Origin: Leptofilum sp050292445
GTDB taxonomy: Bacteria > Chloroflexota > Anaerolineae > Promineifilales > Promineifilaceae
Assembly (NCBI GenBank): GCA_050292445.1
Contig: JBNKLQ010000222.1
Span: forward strand, 1 to 10,700
Direction: 5' to 3'
DNA length: 10,700 nt
The notes below the pieces were generated by a model that searched no databases, had not been told where the DNA came from, and was given only the letters and a program-made list of their open reading frames with translations. Positions 1-5,942 of this stretch are shown here, in pieces. Made by a program: the position numbers and the translations under genes. Every line of letters starts with the position of its first letter. Position 1 is the stretch's first letter.

Positions 1-268
1 ACATCCAATGGATACCATACGTGAAGTAGACATAAGCAAAGCCAGCCGGGCCAAACATGACGGCCGTTCGCGGCGTTGGTTGGGCAGCGTTGACACGTTC
101 GCCGTGGCAGGCTAAATCGCGTTCTTCCCCATCACAATAAGCTTCAGTTTCGACGATGATGCCGCTGAGAAGACGGCCGTTTAACTGCCGCACCAACTTT
201 TTCCCCAACAGCGCCTGGGCCACCGTACGTGCCGGGCGCGCATAAAAGGATTGTGGCACGCTAGACAT
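1..268 (-). CDS. aag: DNA-3-methyladenine (alkyladenine) DNA glycosylase, 5' part only
   Basis: Base-excision repair enzyme that removes alkylated or deaminated purines such as 3-methyladenine and hypoxanthine. The first 89 codons are visible; the rest runs off the left edge. Family features seen: FYARP near the N-terminus (residues 8-12), the ETEAY block at 40-44 whose second Glu (E42) matches the catalytic general base E125 of human AAG, a following His (H55) matching H136, TPRTAVMF at 65-72, and YVYFTYGIHW at 79-88, where Y81 matches the DNA-intercalating tyrosine. The ATG at 268-266 overlaps the end of the upstream sensor kinase gene by 8 nt (ATGTCTAG) in another frame, and GGAAG lies 3 nt before it, so translational coupling is likely. 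Two ACGGCCGT palindromes lie inside. The family identification is secure; whether the missing 3' part is intact cannot be seen. Confidence 0.93.
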   Translation of the reverse strand, partial: MSSVPQSFYARPARTVAQALLGKKLVRQLNGRLLSGIIVETEAYCDGEERDLACHGERVNAAQPTPRTAVMFGPAGFAYVYFTYGIHWM

Positions 269-3200
269 TGTCTTCCACGCTGCCTTCTTCTGGATTTTGC
301 TGTACCAACGGTAAATGGATGGTAAAACAGCTGCCCTCACCTGGCTCACTCTCCAATGTAATTTCACCACCATACAATAACAGGAGTTCCTTAACAATTG
401 CCAGCCCTAAACCATTACCAGATGAACCAGATTCGATAGCCTGTGCCCCTCGGAAAAATCGATCAAAGATGAACGGCCGTTCCACCTCGGGAATACCAAG
501 GCCATCATCACATATCTGGATTTTAAACAAATGCATGTGCCTGTCTTGCCCCAGGACCGTAACTTGAATCAGCCCACCTTCATCGGTATAGGCTAAACTA
601 TTATCGATCAGCCGGGAAAAAATCTTTTCTAGTTGATAAGACTCCATAAAAAGCGTAGGAGCTTGCGGCAGCACATTCTCGGGAAAAGAAAGCTGTAACG
701 TTTTGTTTTCGCGCTCAGCCCGTTCCTGAAATTGAGGCCAGAACATTTCCCAAAAATCGCGTAAATCAACGGCGGCCTCGGGATTCGGCGCTTTTTCTGC
801 ATCCAATCGGGAAATATCTAATAAATCTTGTATAAGACGCGCCAAACGATCAATCTCATCATGCAGCACGGAAAAATATCGAGGAAATTTCTCAGGCTTA
901 CCCTTTTTTAGCAAAGAAACATACGTCTTGATATTGGTCAATGGCGTTCGTAGCTGATGCGAAACGTTCGCAATAAACTCCGTCTTTAACCGCTCCAACT
1001 CCTTCAGGCGCGTTATATCGGAATGGACACTGACAAAACCGGTCACTTCTCCCAAATCATCGGCAATCGGGGTAATGGTAACAGCAACATCATACGTATG
1101 ACCCTCCTTGTGTTCGTTAATGAGCTCGCCTGTCCAACTTTCTTGGGCTTGCAAACTTTGCCACATCTCCGTATAGATTGTTTTGGGCATCTGATTGCTG
1201 CCCAATATGCGCGTATTCTTGGACCTGAGTTCCTCCCGACTGTACCCACTTTGGCGCTCCATAGCAGGATTGGCATACATGATATTTGCCTCAGTATCCG
1301 TCAGCAAAATGCCTTCACCGGCACTTTCTAAGATAGCAAATAGCCTATCCTTTTCCAGCTTTAGTTCGCTGGTACGTAGGGCAACCTCCTCAGCTAAACC
1401 TGCTGCCTGGATGCGCAACGTCTCATACAGGTTGGCACGCTCCATAACGGCCGCAATATTTCCAGCCAGGGTGGTTAAAAAATTGATGTCTCGCTGGGAA
1501 AAGGCTTCCAAATCTGGGCTGGCCACATCAATAACCCCAACTACTTCTTGATTGAGCTTAAGCGGCACGACAACTTCAGATGAAACATTGCTTACGGTGG
1601 CAAAGTAATGGGGATCTTCGAGAACATTCGGTGCGTAATACGGCCGTCCACTGACAACCACCTGACCAATGATGCTATGGTCGAATGGGATTCCTTTTTG
1701 CTCCAACTTCCCGGCCATAAGAGCATAGGAATCATGTGGTCGGAGCTCTTTTGTTTCGGCATCATACATGATAAAGCCAAAAATATGAGGGAATAGCTCA
1801 GCCCCAACTGTTTTGGTAACTTTTTCTAAAAATTTGTCGATATTGAGCGAAACTACCGTTTCCTGCGATACTTGATTTAAGATGGCTAGCTCTTTGGTCT
1901 GCCGCATTGTCTCATCATACAATCGCGCATTCTCAATAGCCACAGCCGCCTGGTTGGCAAATGCAGCTACCATACGGCCGTCTTCATCAGAATATTGACC
2001 AATCCTTGACCCATCTACACTTAAAATACCATTAATTTCACCCTTCACCACCAAAAAGGCGCCAATCCAGGCACCCATTTCATCAGCCTCTGCAAGATTG
2101 ATCCAGGATGGAATCGTTTGTGTATCCGAGGCAACCGTCCATCCAGGTGAAATGGCGATCTGTTCAAAAACACGACTGGCTGGTAGCGTAAAATCATGGG
2201 AATCCAAAAACGACGTGTGAAAACCATGCCCCTTTACAAAGATAAACTGATTGTTCACCTTATCCAGCCGAAAGAGGGATGCTGATTTGAAAGCAACAAC
2301 CTGATCCAGCAAATCAAAAATATGATCGTACACTTCTTCAAGCTGCAAACTTGTTGTCAGCAGAGCGCCAACTTTCTGTAAAGTTCTAGACAAATTAAGT
2401 TGCCGCCGCTCATTGGCAAATAATCTTGCATTTTCAATAGCAATCGCCGCCTGATTAGCAACACCTTGTAACAAGGCAATCTCCTCAGTAGAAAAATGCT
2501 GTGGCTCATACCAGTGATAAATATGGAGCGTTCCCACCGGCTTGTTTTTTACTTGCAAAGGTACGCACAATATCGCCCGCAATCCATTTTTTCTCATTGA
2601 GGTGGTGAACTTATTGGTAAACGGTATCTTATTAAGATCAGAAATAAGAACAGGCTCACCACCCTCCAACGCCAACTGGCTTGTAAAGGAGTCGCTGATG
2701 TCTATGCGATCCCCTCTGGGAAACAGGGCAAAGGCTTCATCTGCGTACCAAGATAGGATGGTTTCCAGCTGCAAGCCATCTTCAGTAATAAGCGAGATGG
2801 AACAGTTATGGACATCATTTAAATAGACCCGCAAAATTTCCATCACCCGTGTTAAAATTTCATCACGATCCAGGCTACTGGAAACAAACTCGGCAACATC
2901 CAGTAATATTTCTGCTTCACGTCGGCGACGTGCCTCCGCTTCAAACAACTGCGTCCGGACGATAGCCAGCGCAGTCTGCTGGGCCACAAATTCACTTAGC
3001 TCAATATCACTTTCGGTAAAATGACGCGAGGTCTGGGTGTCAATAAGTTCCAGACACCCGATGATTTCATCTTCCCCTGGTATTGGGACAAAAAGAATGG
3101 CTTTGGCATGATGTAGTTGCAGATGAGCTTGCTCCCAATCTGACAAGGCGGGATCGTCGTGATTAGCTAGAACAGGCTTGGCCAAAGATTGCCACCAGCC

Positions 3201-3860
3201 AAGGCCATCGATAAATTCGGATAATCGATTTTCTTTGTGATATTTTGGCAAGAACGTGTCTGCATCCTGTTTATCGAGGTGCGTAAAATGGCTAACGATA
3301 TTCCCACTTAAAATGGAAACGGCCGTTAAATTAAACACGTCACATAATTTCTCAGCTAATTGATCCAGCTTCTGTTCAAATTCTACATTACCAGAAAGCA
3401 GCGTCACAATCTCTAAAAAGATGCTGGTATAGCCTCGCGTACCAGTGTGATGATCAACGGCCGTTTTATACGCCGTCACATCCGTCATCATGCCACAAAG
3501 ATAACGGTTTTCATCATTAACCACCGTACAAATGCGATCACGCAACCAAACCAGATTTCCGTTTTTAGCTATCATCCGGTATTCGATATGCTGCACCATC
3601 CCACTGGCCACCGCCTCATCAAATGCAGCCAATACCTGCTTCCGATCCCCCTCAAATAAATACGTTTGCCAAAATGGCAGTTTCAACAAAGCATCTGGCG
3701 ATAGGCCCACTACCTTCTCCATTTGGCCACTTGCATACACAAGTTGATATGAACTTGGATCAGCGACCCAAAAAATAATTTCTACCCTTTCAGCAAAAGC
3801 TTGGGCAAACGGGAAATCCGGCATCCAGGAGGTGAGAGAATTAGTAGTATCAGAATTCAT
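261..3860 (-). CDS. Multi-sensor soluble histidine kinase (PAS-GAF4-PAS-HisKA-HATPase)
   Basis: A 1199-residue sensor kinase. Domains in order: PAS about 24-132; four GAF domains about 150-302, 318-477, 490-645 and 655-810, two of which end in the typical NQAA(I/V)AIENARL helix; a coiled-coil linker about 813-840; a second PAS about 838-950; HisKA about 958-1025 with phospho-acceptor His968 in NVSHQLRTPL; HATPase about 1070-1187 with N-box Asn1087, G1 box DDGLGIP and G2 box SGNGLGLAI. No membrane segment or signal peptide is visible, so it should be cytoplasmic and sense soluble ligands, redox or another input. No receiver domain and no response regulator gene lies beside it. The residue after His968 is Gln instead of the usual Glu/Asp. 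The ATG at 3860 is chosen; an in-frame TTG at 3875 would add five residues. No clear Shine-Dalgarno precedes either. The signal is unknown, and no bilin-binding site is claimed. Confidence 0.95.
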   Translation of the reverse strand: MNSDTTNSLTSWMPDFPFAQAFAERVEIIFWVADPSSYQLVYASGQMEKVVGLSPDALLKLPFWQTYLFEGDRKQVLAAFDEAVASGMVQHIEYRMIAKNGNLVWLRDRICTVVNDENRYLCGMMTDVTAYKTAVDHHTGTRGYTSIFLEIVTLLSGNVEFEQKLDQLAEKLCDVFNLTAVSILSGNIVSHFTHLDKQDADTFLPKYHKENRLSEFIDGLGWWQSLAKPVLANHDDPALSDWEQAHLQLHHAKAILFVPIPGEDEIIGCLELIDTQTSRHFTESDIELSEFVAQQTALAIVRTQLFEAEARRRREAEILLDVAEFVSSSLDRDEILTRVMEILRVYLNDVHNCSISLITEDGLQLETILSWYADEAFALFPRGDRIDISDSFTSQLALEGGEPVLISDLNKIPFTNKFTTSMRKNGLRAILCVPLQVKNKPVGTLHIYHWYEPQHFSTEEIALLQGVANQAAIAIENARLFANERRQLNLSRTLQKVGALLTTSLQLEEVYDHIFDLLDQVVAFKSASLFRLDKVNNQFIFVKGHGFHTSFLDSHDFTLPASRVFEQIAISPGWTVASDTQTIPSWINLAEADEMGAWIGAFLVVKGEINGILSVDGSRIGQYSDEDGRMVAAFANQAAVAIENARLYDETMRQTKELAILNQVSQETVVSLNIDKFLEKVTKTVGAELFPHIFGFIMYDAETKELRPHDSYALMAGKLEQKGIPFDHSIIGQVVVSGRPYYAPNVLEDPHYFATVSNVSSEVVVPLKLNQEVVGVIDVASPDLEAFSQRDINFLTTLAGNIAAVMERANLYETLRIQAAGLAEEVALRTSELKLEKDRLFAILESAGEGILLTDTEANIMYANPAMERQSGYSREELRSKNTRILGSNQMPKTIYTEMWQSLQAQESWTGELINEHKEGHTYDVAVTITPIADDLGEVTGFVSVHSDITRLKELERLKTEFIANVSHQLRTPLTNIKTYVSLLKKGKPEKFPRYFSVLHDEIDRLARLIQDLLDISRLDAEKAPNPEAAVDLRDFWEMFWPQFQERAERENKTLQLSFPENVLPQAPTLFMESYQLEKIFSRLIDNSLAYTDEGGLIQVTVLGQDRHMHLFKIQICDDGLGIPEVERPFIFDRFFRGAQAIESGSSGNGLGLAIVKELLLLYGGEITLESEPGEGSCFTIHLPLVQQNPEEGSVEDNV

Positions 3861-3906
3861 AATCAAATTTAACAATCAGGTTTGATTAGACCAAATAATT
3901 TGAAGT

Positions 3907-3935
3907 ATCATACAGTTACTGTTTCGCTCAATCAA
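3907..3935 (-). promoter_or_regulatory. Candidate sigma-70-type promoter of the sensor kinase gene
   Basis: On the minus strand, TTGATT (3935-3930, four of six matches to TTGACA) is separated by exactly 17 nt from TATGAT (3912-3907, five of six matches to TATAAT). This would give a leader of about 40 nt before the ATG at 3860. The spacer contains one arm of the 11-bp inverted repeat, so a protein bound there could block the promoter. The call rests on consensus matching by eye only. Confidence 0.4.
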
Positions 3936-3969
3936 TTTTGCCGATTCCATACCATCGACGAAACAGTAA
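3916..3969. promoter_or_regulatory. 11-bp perfect inverted repeat between divergent genes (operator candidate)
   Basis: TTACTGTTTCG at 3916-3926 pairs perfectly with CGAAACAGTAA at 3959-3969 across a 32-nt spacer. Arm centres are 43 bp apart, close to four helical turns, so both arms would face the same side of the DNA. Each gene therefore has CGAAACAGTAA reading in its own direction upstream. The left arm sits in the 17-nt spacer of the proposed kinase promoter. A stem-loop is possible, but a long-spaced pair of regulator sites fits the location better. The regulator is unknown. Confidence 0.45.
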
Positions 3970-4003
3970 AACTAAGAACGTGCGCAAATAAAAACATTAC
4001 CTT

Positions 4004-4019
4004 AGTTCTCGATAGAACT
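4004..4019 (+). promoter_or_regulatory. Small stem-loop just upstream of the proline dehydrogenase ribosome binding site
   Basis: AGTTCT (4004-4009) and AGAACT (4014-4019) form a 6-bp stem with a CGAT loop. It can be extended by TTA/TAA pairs around a one-base bulge. It ends 7 nt before AAGGA (4027-4031). It could be a leader hairpin or a protein site; the short stem may also be chance. Confidence 0.25.
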
Positions 4020-4040
4020 TAAAAACAAGGATATATTGAA

Positions 4041-5066
4041 ATGCGTCAAGACCGTTCCCCTTTTGCCCGTATCTTCATCTTAATTACGACACTTATCATA
4101 AGCATACTGATTCTGTATAAATATAGCGAACAATGGCTTCGTTCCTTCTTGCTATACTTATCAAATGCAGCCTGGGCACGCCAGTTTGCCACACAGTTCC
4201 CGCCCGCCTGGCAGGTGGCCAGCCGCTTTATTGCGGGCGAAACGAGTCAAAGTGCCATTCAGGCCAGCCAGGAGATTAACAAATCAGGTCTATCTGCCAC
4301 CCTCAACTTTCTTGGTGAAAGTGTGGCCACTGAAGAAGATGCTGCGGCAGCACGGGAAGCCATTATTCAACTCATGCAACAAATCCATCAATATGGCGTC
4401 AATGCCCATATGTCCATCAAACCCACGCAACTAGGCTTGCACATCAGCCCAGAAACCATTCACAGTAATTTACAACAACTGTTAACCACCGCTGAAAAAT
4501 ATGATACACGCATCCAAATTGATATGGAAGATAGCAGCGTAACGGACACAACGCTAAATTTGTATCGCCGCCTGCGCGATGAGGATCAATTTGGTCATCG
4601 GGTCGGCATTGTTCTTCAAGCCTATCTTTACCGCACCGAGACGGACATTCAGGCACTCCTTCAAGAAGGTGGTTGGGTCCGCTTGTGCAAAGGGGCCTAC
4701 AAAGAACCAGCCAATATTGCCTTCCCGGCTAAATCAGACACCGATGCCAACTACCTGCATTTGGCCCAACAAATGTTAAGCGATGAAGCCAGACAGCGGG
4801 GAATGTATCCCTGTTTTGCCACCCACGATGAATCTCTCATTCGGGCAATTATTCAATTTGCGCGTCATAATCAAGTTGATGCGGATACTTTTGAATTTCA
4901 GATGTTGTATGGTGTTCGTCGAGATTTGCAACAGGAAATACACCAACAAGGGTACAGGGTGCGCATTTACATACCATATGGCACGGCCTGGTATCCTTAC
5001 TTCATGCGGCGGCTGGCTGAACGGCCGGCAAATCTGTGGTTTTTCCTGGGCAATTTACTGAAATAA
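4041..5066 (+). CDS. Proline dehydrogenase with N-terminal membrane segment
   Basis: FAD enzyme that oxidises L-proline to 1-pyrroline-5-carboxylate and passes electrons to quinone, the first step of proline catabolism. The 341-residue protein is the monofunctional Thermus/Deinococcus type (about 305 residues) plus roughly 35 extra N-terminal residues. Family landmarks: RFIAGET (62-68), KPTQLGL with K127, DMED with D161, VLQAYLYRTE with flavin-site Q193, RLCKGAY with K217, FATHD (259-263), FEFQMLYGVR (284-293), and the C-terminal YPYFMRRLAERP in which R323 and R324 should bind the proline carboxylate. Residues 11-26 are strongly hydrophobic, giving a probable membrane anchor. The start is supported by AAGGA at 4027-4031, 9 nt before the ATG. 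No pyrroline-5-carboxylate dehydrogenase is adjacent, and the partner must lie elsewhere. It is the only plus-strand gene and contains no exact ACGGCCGT. Confidence 0.95.
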   Translation: MRQDRSPFARIFILITTLIISILILYKYSEQWLRSFLLYLSNAAWARQFATQFPPAWQVASRFIAGETSQSAIQASQEINKSGLSATLNFLGESVATEEDAAAAREAIIQLMQQIHQYGVNAHMSIKPTQLGLHISPETIHSNLQQLLTTAEKYDTRIQIDMEDSSVTDTTLNLYRRLRDEDQFGHRVGIVLQAYLYRTETDIQALLQEGGWVRLCKGAYKEPANIAFPAKSDTDANYLHLAQQMLSDEARQRGMYPCFATHDESLIRAIIQFARHNQVDADTFEFQMLYGVRRDLQQEIHQQGYRVRIYIPYGTAWYPYFMRRLAERPANLWFFLGNLLK

Positions 5067-5068
5067 TT

Positions 5069-5458
5069 TCAGGCACCAAACAAACGCTGCCATAGCGGCG
5101 GCCCTAACAACAATAACCCAATCAAAACGGCCCCCAATGCGCCAACCAAAACGGCCGCAGCCGCTACATCTTTGGCTACCTTGGCTAGCGGATGCACGTC
5201 TGGCATGGTCATGTCCACTACGGCTTCGAGGGCCGTGTTCATAAATTCAGCCATCCACACCGCCATAAACGTCAAAATCAGGACCGCCCAATCGCGCGGG
5301 GGCAGGCGCAGCCACAACCCGATAGCCACCACGATAAGGGTGATAGCAGCATGAATCCAGGCGTTATGCTGGGTACGCAGCACAAACCACCAGCCATCAA
5401 ACGCGTAATGGAAGCTTTTAACGCGGTTATAAATTTCTGAGCGATTCTCTGGGGACAA
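5069..5458 (-). CDS. dgkA: Diacylglycerol/undecaprenol kinase, DgkA family
   Basis: Small integral membrane kinase that phosphorylates undecaprenol (Gram-positive type) or diacylglycerol, recycling the lipid carrier for cell wall synthesis. The 129-residue product has an amphipathic N-terminus (KSFHYAFDGW, 14-23), three hydrophobic stretches about 35-52, 57-70 and 98-118, and the family active-site pattern: E71, N74, E78, then HPLAKVAKD with K96 and D97. The start chosen is TTG at 5458, because GGAGG lies 6 nt before it and it falls 1 nt after the ybeY stop. An in-frame ATG at 5473 would add five residues and overlap ybeY by 14 nt, but its GGAGG abuts the start codon. It is the last gene of the yqeY-pgpH-ybeY-dgkA operon and ends 2 bp from the convergent proline dehydrogenase. 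Substrate preference cannot be read from the sequence. Confidence 0.9.
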   Translation of the reverse strand: MSPENRSEIYNRVKSFHYAFDGWWFVLRTQHNAWIHAAITLIVVAIGLWLRLPPRDWAVLILTFMAVWMAEFMNTALEAVVDMTMPDVHPLAKVAKDVAAAAVLVGALGAVLIGLLLLGPPLWQRLFGA

Positions 5459-5459
5459 G

Positions 5460-5942
5460 CTAAACCTCCGCATCCTCCGGCGGGCCTGTGATTTCTGCGC
5501 CCAGCTGGGCCAAAATGGATGCCTGTGCCCACCACATGCGGTCTTTTTCTTCTGGCTCTTCATGGTCAAAGCCAAGCAAATGCAGCGTGCCATGTACGGT
5601 AAGCAGTTGCAGCTCAGACTTCAAACTGTGGCCCCCTTGTTTAGCCTGACGTTTAGCCATCGGCAGGGAAATGACAATGTCGCCCAGGTAAGGATCGTCT
5701 TCTTTTATGCCGGGCATTGTCTCACCGGTCTCAAAGCTGAGTACGTCAGTCGGCTGGTTGATGCCACGATATTCTTTATTGAGTGCCTGGAGCTGATCGT
5801 CGTCAGTGAGCAGCACGGTGACTTCTACCGGGGGTTTCAATCGTTCGTGTCGCAGGGTGACGGTTACGGCCGTTCGCAGCGCAGCGGCGATGGAATGCAC
5901 CACTTTTTCTTTTTGCTGTATATGAATGCGGTATGCTGCCAC
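5460..5942 (-). CDS. ybeY: Endoribonuclease YbeY (16S rRNA 3' maturation)
   Basis: Zinc-dependent endoribonuclease of the UPF0054 family, involved in 16S rRNA 3' end processing and ribosome quality control. The 160 residues match the usual length. The metal-binding signature HGTLHLLGFDH supplies H117, H121 and H127, and the conserved block EYRGINQPTDVLSF contains R59, equivalent to the essential arginine of the E. coli enzyme. The start is GTG at 5942-5940, whose G is also the last base of the pgpH stop (TAGTG). GAGGA lies 9 nt upstream, within the end of pgpH, so coupling is expected. Order pgpH-ybeY-dgkA is the same as in Bacillus (yqfF-yqfG-dgkA). One ACGGCCGT at 5866 encodes Thr-Ala-Val. 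The assignment is secure. Confidence 0.96.
   Translation of the reverse strand: MAAYRIHIQQKEKVVHSIAAALRTAVTVTLRHERLKPPVEVTVLLTDDDQLQALNKEYRGINQPTDVLSFETGETMPGIKEDDPYLGDIVISLPMAKRQAKQGGHSLKSELQLLTVHGTLHLLGFDHEEPEEKDRMWWAQASILAQLGAEITGPPEDAEV
5465..5469 (-). promoter_or_regulatory. Ribosome binding site that decides the dgkA start
   Basis: GGAGG on the minus strand lies inside the last codons of ybeY, 6 nt before TTG 5458. The alternative ATG (5473-5471) lies upstream of this site and has a second GGAGG directly against it, which is too close to work well. The arrangement suggests that ribosomes ending ybeY re-initiate on dgkA. Confidence 0.55.

Noticed and set aside
261..3860. Phytochrome-type bilin-binding photoreceptor
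   Set aside because: The GAF domains have no recognisable chromophore cysteine context and there is no PHY domain; generic GAF sensing is the safer reading.
5459..5593. Longer dgkA frame starting at 5593 inside ybeY
   Set aside because: The upstream residues overlap the coding sequence of ybeY, are basic and low in family similarity, and the DgkA family begins near KSFHYAF; the GGAGG-TTG at 5458 fits better.
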